This document shows positions 25,224 to 34,074 of a stretch of 64,000 bases of DNA, piece after piece (the stretch's first letter is position 1; each line of letters starts with the position of its first letter). The notes beneath the pieces were generated by a model. The model was not told the DNA's origin and searched no databases. It saw only the letters and a list, made by a program, of their open reading frames with translations. The stretch spans positions 837,099 through 901,098 of the forward strand of contig QJJF01000001.1 in assembly GCA_003202005.1 (NCBI GenBank), read 5' to 3'. This stretch comes from Williamsia faeni (GTDB lineage Bacteria; Actinomycetota; Actinomycetes; Mycobacteriales; Mycobacteriaceae). The translations under genes were made by a program, and so were the position numbers.

Positions 25224-26765
25224 ATGGCTTCCGACGCTGCGCTGCGTACCGATCTGGTGGTGGTCGGTGCCGGTGTCGCGGGTCTCACGGCGGCGGTGAC
25301 CGCGGCCGAAGCCGGCCTGAAGGTTCTGGTCATCAACAAGGGCCGCGGATGGCATCCGGGCGACCGTGAGCCCAGCACCGCCACCTACTTCGCCCAGGGT
25401 GGCATCGCCGTGGTCGAGCCACACAACACCGACGACTCGGTCGCGCTCCACACGCGCGACACCGTGGTCGCCGGGGCCGGACTCACCGATCCGGTCGCGA
25501 CCGAATCCATCGTGAGCGACGGCTTCGAGGCGGTCTCCGCACTCGTCCGGTGGGGCGCGAAGTTCGACACCGGCTCCGACGGCCACTTTCTGCGGACCCG
25601 CGAAGGCGGACACAGCGTTCGTCGCATCATCCACGCCGGTGGTGACGCCACCGGCGCCCAAGTGCAACGCGCACTGGCGCAAAAGGCACTGTCGCACCAG
25701 AACATCTCGGTGCTCGACAGCACATACGCCCAACAGATCCTGCGCAGCGGCGATGGGACAGCGCTCGGCCTGGCCGTCGGTTCCGGTGATGGAGCCCGCA
25801 CCGAGGTGTACGCGCCCACGGTGGTGCTCGCCACCGGCGGTGCCGGCCACATGTACCGCGCCACCACCAATCCCCTCGGCGCCACCGGCGACGGCATCGC
25901 GCTCGCCCACGCAGTGGGTGCTGCGGTCGCCGACATGGAGTTCATCCAGTTCCATCCGACGATGCTGTACCGGCCCGGTGTCCGGGGACGTCGCACACTG
26001 ATCAGCGAGGCATTGCGCGGCGAAGGAGCCGTACTCGTTGATATCGACGGCAATTCGGTGACCGCAGGTGTTCATCCACTCGGCGACCTCGCTCCGCGCG
26101 ATGTGGTGGCGAATGCGGTGAGCGCAGCGATGGCCCGGACCGGCGCCGAACACGTCTATCTCGATGCCCGGCACATCTCCGACGTCGCGCGCCGGTTCCC
26201 GACCGTCACCGCAGGTGTCGGGGAGATCGGCCTCGACCCCGCCGTCGATCTGATTCCGGTGGTACCCGGCGCCCACTACCTGTGCGGCGGCGTCCTCACC
26301 GACACCGCCGGTGCCACCACGGTGCCCGGCCTGTACGCAGCCGGAGAAGTCGCTCGCACCGGACTCCACGGCGCAAACCGCTTGGCGTCCAACAGTTTGC
26401 TCGAAGGTTTGGTGATGGGCACGCGCGTGGCCGAGGCCGCGGTGGAGCGCTCGGGCATCAAGCTCATGGCACTGCGATCCACACCGGTCATCGAGGTCCC
26501 GATCGCCCCACGGCCCGAACTCCAGGACCAGATGTCCACACATGCCGCACTGAGTCGTGATCAGGCCGGCCTGAGTGCTCTCGCCGACCGGCTCGAATCA
26601 GCGCCCGCGCGCCGGCCGAGCGGTCTCACCGATCACGAGGATGCCGCGCTCACTCTGACCGCACGACTGGTGGTCGCATCGGCATTGGCACGCAAGGAGT
26701 CTCGCGGGTGTCATCACCGGACGGACGATCCGGCGGCACTCACCTCGACGCTCGAGGTCCGCTGA
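25224..26765 (+). CDS. nadB: L-aspartate oxidase-like flavoprotein
   Basis: A 513-residue FAD enzyme of the NadB/fumarate-reductase flavoprotein family. It has the N-terminal VVVGAGVAGLTAAVTA fold, STATYFAQGGIAVV, the active-site region EGGHSVRRIIHAGG, QFHPTMLY, and GLYAAGEVARTGLHGANRLASNS. These fit L-aspartate oxidase, the first step of de novo NAD synthesis. Unlike the usual nadABC operon, no nadA or nadC is next to it, so it may be a second copy or a related oxidase. Its last 52 bases overlap the convergent TDT transporter gene. Confidence 0.8.
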   Translation: MASDAALRTDLVVVGAGVAGLTAAVTAAEAGLKVLVINKGRGWHPGDREPSTATYFAQGGIAVVEPHNTDDSVALHTRDTVVAGAGLTDPVATESIVSDGFEAVSALVRWGAKFDTGSDGHFLRTREGGHSVRRIIHAGGDATGAQVQRALAQKALSHQNISVLDSTYAQQILRSGDGTALGLAVGSGDGARTEVYAPTVVLATGGAGHMYRATTNPLGATGDGIALAHAVGAAVADMEFIQFHPTMLYRPGVRGRRTLISEALRGEGAVLVDIDGNSVTAGVHPLGDLAPRDVVANAVSAAMARTGAEHVYLDARHISDVARRFPTVTAGVGEIGLDPAVDLIPVVPGAHYLCGGVLTDTAGATTVPGLYAAGEVARTGLHGANRLASNSLLEGLVMGTRVAEAAVERSGIKLMALRSTPVIEVPIAPRPELQDQMSTHAALSRDQAGLSALADRLESAPARRPSGLTDHEDAALTLTARLVVASALARKESRGCHHRTDDPAALTSTLEVR

Positions 26766-27829
26766 ACCGCATTCCGTGCCGTCGAGATCGAGCCCAGAGT
26801 GGTCTCGGTGACACGTTCACCGAGCACCAACCGGACACTCCGGTAGGCAACGGTGCACCAGGCCCCCAGCAGTAGTGCATACAGGCCGACCGAAATGACA
26901 TGGAGCAGAACCGAATCGGTGGCAAATCCGAGGGCGGCCGCACCGGTGACGCAGGTCCCGACGGGGAAGGTGAAGCTCCACCAAGCCGGTGTGAAGCTCA
27001 TTCCCCGTCGCACGTTGTGCACGGTGATGGACACCGCGAGGGCGAAGACGAAGGCCGCGAACCCGCCCATCACCAGGCCGTACCCGATGCCGAGAAGCTG
27101 CAGACCCGCTGCGATCGATTCCTGCTCACCGACGAACACCAGCGACGCCCGATTACCCAGAAGCACTGCGGCGGTGATCGACTGGCCGAGCATGCCGAGC
27201 ATGATCCACACGGTCGGCGCAACCTGCGCCGACGGCAGCCCACGGTGGATGAGCCGCGAGTACACCATGCCGATGGTCAGCATCCCGACGAGCAGGCTCA
27301 GCCCGAACATGCCGTAGCAGAGGGTGAGCAGACCCAGCCGGAGCTGACCTTCCGAAACATGCTGGATCAGAAGCGAACCGGTGGCCGCCGACACCATCGG
27401 CGGCACCACCGGCATCAACCAGCTGGGCATTGCTCCGGACTGCGCGCTCTGGGCCCCGGTGATCATCCGGAACGGGATCCAGACAGCGGTGAAAACACCG
27501 GCGGCGGTGCCGGCCAGCCACAGCCCGCCACCGATCCAGACCGCGGCACCTGCGTCGATGAACTGCGGTGCGAGTTGGATGGTGCCGGCACCCACGGTCA
27601 GCAGCGCCATGGCCGGCGCCCCATAGAAGTGGGCCATGGCCGGGTCGGCGGCGTGCCGGGTCGGACCACCCTGGAGGAACAGGATCGTCGCGACCACCAG
27701 GCCGATCGCCGCCAGCAGCCAGAACGCCGTGGTCAGGGCGTTGACTCCCGGAAGGCTGGAATGCAGCGCAACCCCGGAGGTCGCCACGATGCCCGTGCCC
27801 ATGATTGCGGAATACCAGTTCGGTGTCAT
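26714..27829 (-). CDS. TDT family C4-dicarboxylate/tellurite-resistance-type transporter
   Basis: A 371-residue membrane protein with ten helices and the TDT opening NWYSAIMGTGIVATSGVAL. A conserved FTPAWWSFTFPVGTC segment lies near helix nine. The family includes TehA, Mae1 and SLAC1-type channels and actinobacterial sulfite or dicarboxylate exporters. The substrate is not readable. It diverges from a LysR gene, its likely activator, and its 3' end overlaps the nadB-like gene by 52 bases, so both terminators must lie inside the opposite gene. Confidence 0.85.
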   Translation of the reverse strand: MTPNWYSAIMGTGIVATSGVALHSSLPGVNALTTAFWLLAAIGLVVATILFLQGGPTRHAADPAMAHFYGAPAMALLTVGAGTIQLAPQFIDAGAAVWIGGGLWLAGTAAGVFTAVWIPFRMITGAQSAQSGAMPSWLMPVVPPMVSAATGSLLIQHVSEGQLRLGLLTLCYGMFGLSLLVGMLTIGMVYSRLIHRGLPSAQVAPTVWIMLGMLGQSITAAVLLGNRASLVFVGEQESIAAGLQLLGIGYGLVMGGFAAFVFALAVSITVHNVRRGMSFTPAWWSFTFPVGTCVTGAAALGFATDSVLLHVISVGLYALLLGAWCTVAYRSVRLVLGERVTETTLGSISTARNAVQRTSSVEVSAAGSSVR

Positions 27830-27876
27830 GGATCAAGATTGCGGCGAGAGTGGTCTGCGCGGTAGATGGCTTGTCC

Positions 27877-27890
27877 TTGTCTCGATACAA
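27877..27890. promoter_or_regulatory. Candidate LysR-type binding dyad between transporter and regulator
   Basis: TTGT-CTCGAT-ACAA is an inverted repeat in the 83-base divergent region. Additional TTGT copies lie at 27871 and 27898. It fits the loose T-N11-A pattern of LysR-type sites. Confidence 0.35.
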
Positions 27891-27912
27891 CCTGAGCTTG
27901 TACCCTCGAACG

Positions 27913-28839
27913 ATGGTGTTGCCGGCTCGAGTACCCGATCTGTCCGCGCTCGATGTTGTTGTCTCGGTGGCCCGCGGGGGCAGCATGAGCGCCGCGGCAC
28001 GAGAACAGAACCTGAGCCAGCAGGCGATCAGCTCCCGCGTCCATTCGGTCGAACGCGAACTCGGCATCGTCCTGTTTCGGCGCTCCCCCAGTGGAACCGA
28101 GCTGACAGCCGAGGGGGTTGCCGTTCTGGAATGGGCAGCGGGACTCCTGGATGCGGCCGAACGATTCTCGGCAGGTGTCGATTCACTGCTCGGAAGCAAG
28201 CGCGCGTCATTGGCCGTCGCCGCATCCATGACGGTCGCCGAATATCTCATCCCACGATGGGCGCTCACCTTGCGCCGAACTCACCCCAACACCCGAATCC
28301 GGGTACAGCCCATGAACTCCGCCGATGTGACCAAACAGGTGCTGTCCGGGTCCGTCGATGTGGGGTTCATCGAGGGTCCCGACACCGACAGTCGACTGGA
28401 CTCACTGACCGTCACGCGCGACGAGCTGGTGGTGGTCACCCGCCCCGATCATCCGTGGGCTCGGCGCGGCAAACCCATCTCCACCGCCGAACTCCGCAAA
28501 ACCCCACTGGTACAACGCGAACCGGGATCGGGCACCCGCGTGACCTTCGAGTCGGCACTCGGGGAGGTCACCGATCCCCTACTGGAACTGAACTCCGTTG
28601 CCGCCGTCAAAGCAGCGGTGCTGGGGTCGGATGCACCGGCAGTGTTGTCGAGTTTGTCGGTTGCACAAGAACTCGTCGACGGACGTCTGACGCGGATCGA
28701 GGTCGAGAAGGTCTCGATGCCGCGGGACCTGCGAGCGATCTGGCCCCGCGGAACCGCCCTCCGCGGCCCCGCCCGCGACCTGGTCACCCTGGCAGCCCAG
28801 GATCAATCCTCGGCATCCGAAGCCTCGAGACAGTCATGA
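27913..28839 (+). CDS. LysR-family transcriptional regulator
   Basis: A 308-residue LysR protein. The winged helix-turn-helix (about 10-70) reads ARGGSMSAAAREQNLSQQAI and is followed by RSPSGTELTAEG. The C-terminal periplasmic-binding-like effector domain starts near residue 95 with SLAVAASMTVAEYLIPRWA. It diverges from the TDT transporter and probably activates it in response to the exported solute. The open frame starts earlier, but the ATG at 27913 begins the conserved domain. Confidence 0.88.
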   Translation: MVLPARVPDLSALDVVVSVARGGSMSAAAREQNLSQQAISSRVHSVERELGIVLFRRSPSGTELTAEGVAVLEWAAGLLDAAERFSAGVDSLLGSKRASLAVAASMTVAEYLIPRWALTLRRTHPNTRIRVQPMNSADVTKQVLSGSVDVGFIEGPDTDSRLDSLTVTRDELVVVTRPDHPWARRGKPISTAELRKTPLVQREPGSGTRVTFESALGEVTDPLLELNSVAAVKAAVLGSDAPAVLSSLSVAQELVDGRLTRIEVEKVSMPRDLRAIWPRGTALRGPARDLVTLAAQDQSSASEASRQS

Positions 28840-28877
28840 CATCGGAAAACCGGACATCCCACCTCGCCACCGAGTTC

Positions 28878-29303
28878 CTAGGGTGACCCGTCTGCCAACC
28901 GCGCGACCAGGCCCAGAAAGACCTGCCGTTCCGATTCCGTGAGCGGCGCGAGGAACTCTTCCTGGACCGCATCGAGGACGGCATCGAGCCGACGCAGTTC
29001 TGTCCGCCCGGCTTTCGTGACAGCGACGATGTTGCGGCGCCGGTCGGAAGGGTCTGGTTCGCGATGAACAAAGCCCGCCTCGAACAGCACATCGATCGCA
29101 CCGGACACATCACTGCGGTCGAGCCCTGTCATCCGACCGAGATCAGCCTGACTGGCCGGACCGCTTTCCTCGAGAGCCGCCAGCAATCGGTAGTGATAGG
29201 GCCTCGAACCCGCCCGGTCAAAGGAATCACGGAGCAGCGCGTGACTACGCGACTGCGCCCGGCCCACCAGCCATGTCACCCGCTCATCAAGGCGTTTCAC
29301 CAT
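28878..29303 (-). CDS. MarR-family transcriptional regulator
   Basis: A 141-residue winged-helix regulator. It has YHYRLLAALEESGPASQADLGRMTGLDRSDV, FEAGFVHREPDPSDRRRNIV and a C-terminal dimerisation helix. The divergent metal ABC importer is the obvious target, which recalls the streptococcal zinc regulator AdcR. However, Cys/His-rich AdcR-type metal sites are not evident here, so a metal role is only a possibility. The ATG at 29303 starts at MVKRLDERV; the frame reaches 29336. Confidence 0.83.
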   Translation of the reverse strand: MVKRLDERVTWLVGRAQSRSHALLRDSFDRAGSRPYHYRLLAALEESGPASQADLGRMTGLDRSDVSGAIDVLFEAGFVHREPDPSDRRRNIVAVTKAGRTELRRLDAVLDAVQEEFLAPLTESERQVFLGLVARLADGSP

Positions 29304-29316
29304 GGCATCCACCGTA

Positions 29317-29337
29317 CAACTGGTTGGGCTGGCCAAC
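29317..29337. promoter_or_regulatory. Overlapping dyads, candidate MarR operator
   Basis: CAAC-TG-GTTG (29317-29326) overlaps GTTGG-GCTGG-CCAAC (29323-29337), giving three alternating half-sites 14 bases upstream of the marR start. The position suits autorepression. Confidence 0.35.
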
Positions 29338-29412
29338 GAATTTCCACCCGTAGTTCGACCCCTACCTGACCAAAGGGACGAACCTTGCCGGATTCGATGC
29401 TTAAAACTTGAA

Positions 29413-29430
29413 AGTTCGGAAGCCCGAACT
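29413..29430. promoter_or_regulatory. Palindromic operator before the metal importer
   Basis: AGTTCGG-AAGC-CCGAACT is a perfect dyad with seven-base arms, 13 bases before the ATG of the binding-protein gene. Its size fits a DtxR/MntR-type or other metal-regulator site, though the sequence is not the classical IdeR box. Confidence 0.45.
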
Positions 29431-29443
29431 CTACGATGAGCGC

Positions 29444-30373
29444 ATGCGAATTCACGCAGGGTTCGCCCGTGCGACCAGCCTGTTGCTGGTGGCTACCTGC
29501 ATGGTCACGGTGAGCGCCTGCGTGGGCAAGGTCGACCGGCATGATGACCGACTGACTGTGCTGACCACGTTCACGGTGCTCCAGGACATCGTCGCCAACA
29601 TCGCCGGCGACAACATCCGCGTCGAATCGGTCACCAAACCCGGCACCGAGATCCACGGCTACGAACCGACCCCCGGTGACATGCGACGCGCCGCGAAGGC
29701 CGACCTCATCATCGACAACGGACTGCATCTCGAAGCCTGGTTCGAGCGGTTCGTCGAACGACTCGACGCACCCCATGTGGTCGCGAGCGAAGGCGTGGCC
29801 GACATCCCGATCACCGCCGACGCCGGGGCCGGAAAGCCGAATCCCCACGCGTGGATGTCACCGCTGAATGTGCAGATCTACGCCGACAACATCGCCGATG
29901 CGCTCGCCGATCTCGATCCCGACAACGCCACGGAGTACCGGGCCAACGCCGACCACTACAAGGCGCAGCTTCAACAGATCCACGACGAGATGGTCGCGCG
30001 CCTCGCCAGCGTTCCGGCAGCGAGCCGCGCCCTGGTCACCTGCGAGGGCGCATTCTCTTACCTGACCCGGGACACCGGTCTGCAGGAGAAGTTCATCTGG
30101 CCGGTCAACGCCGAACAGCAGGGCACGTCCAAGCAACTGCAGTCGACCATCGAGTTCGTCCGCGACAACAACATCGATGCGGTCTTCTGCGAGTCGACCG
30201 TCAGCGACGCCGTGATGCGGCAGGTCGAACGGGCCACCGATGCCCGCTTCGGCGGGATTCTCTATGTCGACTCGCTCTCCGAATCCGATGGGCCGGTGCC
30301 CACGTACCTCGACCTGCTCCGGCACGACGCCGGAACAATCGTCGGCGCTCTCACCGAAGGTGGAAACCAATGA
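29444..30373 (+). CDS. Manganese/zinc ABC transporter substrate-binding lipoprotein
   Basis: A 309-residue cluster A-I (ZnuA/MntC-type) binding protein. A signal peptide ends in the lipobox VSAC. Metal ligands fit His in GTEIHGYEPTPGD, His in NPHAWMSP, and a later Glu and Asp (CEGAFSY, VDSLSESDG). There is no His-rich loop, which favours manganese (or iron) over zinc, but this is not decisive. The ATG at 29444 starts the signal peptide. It overlaps the ATPase gene by four bases in a three-gene operon. Confidence 0.88.
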   Translation: MRIHAGFARATSLLLVATCMVTVSACVGKVDRHDDRLTVLTTFTVLQDIVANIAGDNIRVESVTKPGTEIHGYEPTPGDMRRAAKADLIIDNGLHLEAWFERFVERLDAPHVVASEGVADIPITADAGAGKPNPHAWMSPLNVQIYADNIADALADLDPDNATEYRANADHYKAQLQQIHDEMVARLASVPAASRALVTCEGAFSYLTRDTGLQEKFIWPVNAEQQGTSKQLQSTIEFVRDNNIDAVFCESTVSDAVMRQVERATDARFGGILYVDSLSESDGPVPTYLDLLRHDAGTIVGALTEGGNQ

Positions 30374-31164
30374 CCGCCCTGCCCCCGGCCACCGAGGAGT
30401 TCATGGTCCCCGAAGAGACATCACCGCCACCGGCGCTGTCGATCTCGGGGGTGAGCGTCTACTACGGCGAGGTCCACGCCCTCGAAGACGTGAGCATCAC
30501 CATCGCACCGGGACGCATCTGCGGCCTGATCGGCATGAACGGGTCCGGCAAGTCCACCCTGTTCAAAACCATCATGGGCCTGGTCAAACCCGATTCGGGA
30601 CGCGTATCGATCTCTGGCGGGACGCCGGCGCAGGCCCGGCGCAAAGGCCTTGTCTCCTATGTCCCGCAGTCCGAGGACGTCGACTGGTCGTTCCCGGTCT
30701 CCGTCCGCGACGTCGCCATGATGGGCCGCTATGGCCACCAGAACTTCATCCGCCGGGCGAGCAAGGCGGACAAGCAGGCCGTTGCCCACGCGCTCGACAT
30801 GGTCGAGTTGACCGATCTCGCCGATCGACAGATCGGGCGGCTTTCGGGTGGTCAGCGCAAACGTGCCTTTGTGGCCCGGGGCATTGCCCAGAATTCCGAC
30901 ATCCTGCTCCTCGACGAACCGTTCGCCGGCGTCGACAAGAAGTCCGAAGCGACGATCATCAGGCTGCTGGTCAGGCTGGCGGCCGAGGGAAAAACGATCC
31001 TGGTGTCGACCCACGATCTCGGATCACTCGGGACGTTCTGCGACGAGGCGATCCTGCTCATGAAAACGGTCCTCGTGCACGACTCACCCGACGTGGTCCT
31101 GCGTCCGCGGGTCCTGGCCCGGGCATTCGGGATGGACATCGTCGACGGAAAGGTCGCGCCCTGA
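30370..31164 (+). CDS. Manganese/zinc ABC transporter ATP-binding protein
   Basis: A 264-residue ABC ATPase. It has Walker A GMNGSGKST, a Q-loop at YVPQSEDVDWSFPV, signature LSGGQRKRAF, Walker B ILLLDEPFAGVD and the H-loop STHD. The QSEDVDWSFPV phrase is typical of the metal-uptake ABC subfamily. The first 20 residues form a non-conserved, Pro/Glu-rich tail. The ATG overlaps the binding-protein stop, and the stop overlaps the permease start, so the three are translationally coupled. Confidence 0.92.
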   Translation: MTALPPATEEFMVPEETSPPPALSISGVSVYYGEVHALEDVSITIAPGRICGLIGMNGSGKSTLFKTIMGLVKPDSGRVSISGGTPAQARRKGLVSYVPQSEDVDWSFPVSVRDVAMMGRYGHQNFIRRASKADKQAVAHALDMVELTDLADRQIGRLSGGQRKRAFVARGIAQNSDILLLDEPFAGVDKKSEATIIRLLVRLAAEGKTILVSTHDLGSLGTFCDEAILLMKTVLVHDSPDVVLRPRVLARAFGMDIVDGKVAP

Positions 31165-32039
31165 TGATCATCGACTGGTGGCTCGATCCTCTCGCCGAGG
31201 ACTTCATGGTCAACATGCTGCTGGCCACGACGGTCGCGGCCGCCGTCTGCGCGATGATCAGCTGCTGGATCGTGCTGATCGGCTGGTCCCTGATGGGTGA
31301 TGCGGTGTCGCATGCCGTGCTGCCCGGGGTGGTCCTGGCCTACATCGTCGGCGTCCCGTTTGCGGTGGGCGCATTGATCTTCGGACTGGGCGCCGTGCTG
31401 CTGATCGGGGTGGTGCGTGACACCAGCCGGGTCAAAGAGGACGCGGCCATCGGCATCGTGTTCACCACGCTGTTCGCGCTGGGTTTGGTTCTGATCTCCA
31501 TCACACCGAGTCAGACCGACCTGAACCACATCCTGTTCGGCAACGTCCTCGGGGTATCCAAGGCCGATCTGTGGCAGATCATCGGCCTGGCCGCTGCGAC
31601 AATTTTCATCCTGACCCTCAAGCGCCGCGACCTGACCCTCTTCGCCTTCGATCCCACTCACGCACACGCCATCGGGCTCTCACCACGACGCCTGGGCGCA
31701 CTGCTGCTCGGACTGCTTGCGCTGACTTGTGTTGTGGGACTGCAGATTGTCGGCGTGGTGCTCGTGGTCGCGATGCTGATCATCCCGGGGGCGTCGGCTT
31801 ACCTGCTGACCGACCGCTTCAACCGGATGCTGATCATCGCCCCGATTCTTGCCTGCGTCTCTGCCGTGTTGGGCATCTACTATGCGTACTACCTGGACGT
31901 GGCACCCGGCGCAATGGTGGTATTGGCCCAGGGCCTGGCGTTTGCGGTCATCTATTTGTTCGCGCCACGCCAGGGTGTGTTGATCAAGGTGATCAACCGG
32001 GCTCAGCGACGACGCTCCTCGGCTCTCGCTGCGCCCTGA
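31164..32039 (+). CDS. Manganese/zinc ABC transporter permease
   Basis: A 291-residue ABC-3 family permease with eight or nine helices. Typical segments are WSLMGDAVSHAVLPGVVLAY, EDAAIGIVFTTLFALGLVL and VGVVLVVAMLIIPGASAYLL. It forms the membrane channel with the preceding ATPase and lipoprotein. The operon has only one permease gene, so a homodimer is expected. It overlaps the ATPase stop by one base (TGATG). A PrpE-like gene follows after 20 bases. Confidence 0.92.
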   Translation: MIIDWWLDPLAEDFMVNMLLATTVAAAVCAMISCWIVLIGWSLMGDAVSHAVLPGVVLAYIVGVPFAVGALIFGLGAVLLIGVVRDTSRVKEDAAIGIVFTTLFALGLVLISITPSQTDLNHILFGNVLGVSKADLWQIIGLAAATIFILTLKRRDLTLFAFDPTHAHAIGLSPRRLGALLLGLLALTCVVGLQIVGVVLVVAMLIIPGASAYLLTDRFNRMLIIAPILACVSAVLGIYYAYYLDVAPGAMVVLAQGLAFAVIYLFAPRQGVLIKVINRAQRRRSSALAAP

Positions 32040-32059
32040 CGCGTGAGAGGTGAGTGGCA

Positions 32060-33937
32060 ATGGTGTCGTACGCGGAGACATTTGCACAAAGTGCCGACAA
32101 CCCGGAAGAGTTCTGGCTGAGGGCAGCCGAAGCAGTCGACTGGTACCAGGCCCCCACCTCCGCTCTCGAGAACCTGTCCGGCGACGCCTACCGCTGGTTC
32201 CCCGACGCCATGCTCAACACCAGCTTCAACGCTCTCGACCGGCATGTCCTGGCCGGCAACGGTGACCGCACCGCATTGATCTGGGACTCCGCGATGGTCG
32301 GCGTCACCCGCACCTACACCTACTCACAACTGCGCGACGAGGTCGCCACCTTCGCCGGTGTGCTCACCGAACGTGGTGTGAGCGCCGGTGACCGGGTCAT
32401 CGTCTACATGCCCATGATCCCGGAGGCAGCCATCGCGATGCTGGCCTGCGCCCGCATCGGTGCCGTGCACTCGGTGGTCTTCGGTGGTTTCGCCGGACCC
32501 GAACTCGCGACCCGCATCGACGACGCCCGGCCCGTCGCCCTCATCACCGCGTCGGGCGGTCTCGAACCCGGCCGCGCGATCAACTACCTGCCGATGGTCG
32601 CCAAGGCACTCGATCTGTCCGCACAGCCGCCGGCGACGATCATCGTGAAGAACCGCGAGCAGGTCGAAGGCAGCGCGGCGGACCACGACGGCTGGTACGA
32701 CTGGGATGAACTGGTCGCGAAAGCGACTCCGGCAGAACCCGTTTCCGTGGCGGCCACCGATCCGCTCTACATCCTCTACACCTCCGGAACCACCGGGAAG
32801 CCAAAGGGCGTCGTCCGCGACAACGGCGGGCACGCGGTCGCGCTGACGTGGTCGATGGCCAACATCTACGACATCAAGCCCGGTGACGTGTGGTGGACCG
32901 CATCCGATGTCGGATGGGTGGTCGGACATTCGTACATCGTGTACGCGCCGTTGCTGATCGGTGCGACCACGGTGATGTACGAGGGCAAACCCGTTGGCAC
33001 CCCTGATGCCGGGGCGTTCTGGCGGGTGATCGCCGACCACAAGGTCAAGGCCCTGTTCACCGCACCCACCGCGATCCGCGCGATCCGCAAGCAGGATCCC
33101 GACGCCAAACTGCTTGCCGACCATGACACTTCGACGTTGCAGACACTCTTCGCCGCCGGCGAACGGCTCGACCCCGACACGTACGAGTGGTCCACCAAGG
33201 TCCTCGGCGTGCCGGTCGTCGACCACTGGTGGCAGACCGAGACCGGCTGGGCCATCGCGGCCAATCTCCGCGGCCTCGAACCGATGCCGATCAAAGGCGG
33301 CTCCGCGACCGTGCCGGTTCCGGGCTTCCGGGTCGAGATCGTCGACGCCGCAGGCAAAGAGGTGGAAGCCGGCGCCGAGGGCAATATCGTCATCGCCCTG
33401 CCACTCCCACCCGGCACCCTGACCGGTCTGTGGAATGACGAAGAGCGCTACCACAATTCGTATCTGAAGGCCTTTCCCGGCCACTACCTGACCGGCGATT
33501 CCGGCTACATCGACGCCGATGGGTATGTCTTTGTGCTGGGGCGCTCCGACGACGTGATCAACGTCGCCGGACACCGCCTTTCCACCGGCAGCATCGAGGC
33601 CGTGGTCGCCTCCCATCCCGCGGTGGCCGAATGTGCGGTGATCGGAATCCACGACGAACTCAAGGGCCAGCGCCCGAGCGGGTACGTGGTCCTCAAAGAA
33701 GGCGCCGATATCGATCACGACACCCTGCGGTCGGAGCTCGTGAAGCTGGTGCGCGACCAGATCGGCGCGGTCGCCACCTTCCGCGACGTCACCGTCGTCA
33801 ACGGTCTGCCGAAAACCCGGTCGGGCAAGATCCTGCGCAAGACGATGCGACAGATCGCCGACCACGAGGACTACATCGTGCCGTCCACCATCGAAGACAC
33901 CGCGGTCCTCGACGCCCTGAAAAAGCAGATCGGCTGA
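32060..33937 (+). CDS. prpE: Propionyl-CoA/acetyl-CoA synthetase (AMP-forming)
   Basis: A 625-residue ANL-superfamily ligase. It has the P-loop YTSGTTGKPKGV, immediately followed by VRDNGGHAVAL, a phrase common in PrpE-type propionyl-CoA synthetases. WWQTETGW, TGDSGYIDADGYVFVLGRSDD and the catalytic-lysine region TRSGKILRKT are also present. It converts a short-chain carboxylate to its CoA ester. Propionate preference is inferred and acetate is possible. The ATG at 32060 (MVSYAETF) follows AGAGG; a GTG at 32054 is in frame. A hairpin at 33952-34002 ends the unit. Confidence 0.85.
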   Translation: MVSYAETFAQSADNPEEFWLRAAEAVDWYQAPTSALENLSGDAYRWFPDAMLNTSFNALDRHVLAGNGDRTALIWDSAMVGVTRTYTYSQLRDEVATFAGVLTERGVSAGDRVIVYMPMIPEAAIAMLACARIGAVHSVVFGGFAGPELATRIDDARPVALITASGGLEPGRAINYLPMVAKALDLSAQPPATIIVKNREQVEGSAADHDGWYDWDELVAKATPAEPVSVAATDPLYILYTSGTTGKPKGVVRDNGGHAVALTWSMANIYDIKPGDVWWTASDVGWVVGHSYIVYAPLLIGATTVMYEGKPVGTPDAGAFWRVIADHKVKALFTAPTAIRAIRKQDPDAKLLADHDTSTLQTLFAAGERLDPDTYEWSTKVLGVPVVDHWWQTETGWAIAANLRGLEPMPIKGGSATVPVPGFRVEIVDAAGKEVEAGAEGNIVIALPLPPGTLTGLWNDEERYHNSYLKAFPGHYLTGDSGYIDADGYVFVLGRSDDVINVAGHRLSTGSIEAVVASHPAVAECAVIGIHDELKGQRPSGYVVLKEGADIDHDTLRSELVKLVRDQIGAVATFRDVTVVNGLPKTRSGKILRKTMRQIADHEDYIVPSTIEDTAVLDALKKQIG

Positions 33938-33951
33938 CCCGCTCCCGATCT

Positions 33952-34002
33952 TGGTGGGTTTTGGCGGACAAAAGCCCAGGTCAAGCCCACCAAAACCCAC
34001 CA
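33952..34002 (+). terminator. Hairpin downstream of prpE
   Basis: TGGTGGGTTTTGG (33952-33964) pairs perfectly with CCAAAACCCACCA (33990-34002). The 25-base spacer holds a further GGCGG and CAAGCCCACC. It lies 15 bases after the stop codon, and a promoter region for the next gene follows. Confidence 0.65.
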
Positions 34003-34041
34003 CTTCCGGGGTCCGGGGCAGTTTCTTGCAGGCCTGTAATT

Positions 34042-34055
34042 TTGCAGTCGTGCAA
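34042..34055. promoter_or_regulatory. Candidate TetR operator
   Basis: TTGCA-GTCG-TGCAA, a perfect dyad 20 bases before the tetR start, in a locally A+T-rich promoter region. It suits autorepression of the tetR-MFS operon. Confidence 0.5.
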
Positions 34056-34074
34056 TATTTGCTAGTGTCGTCGG

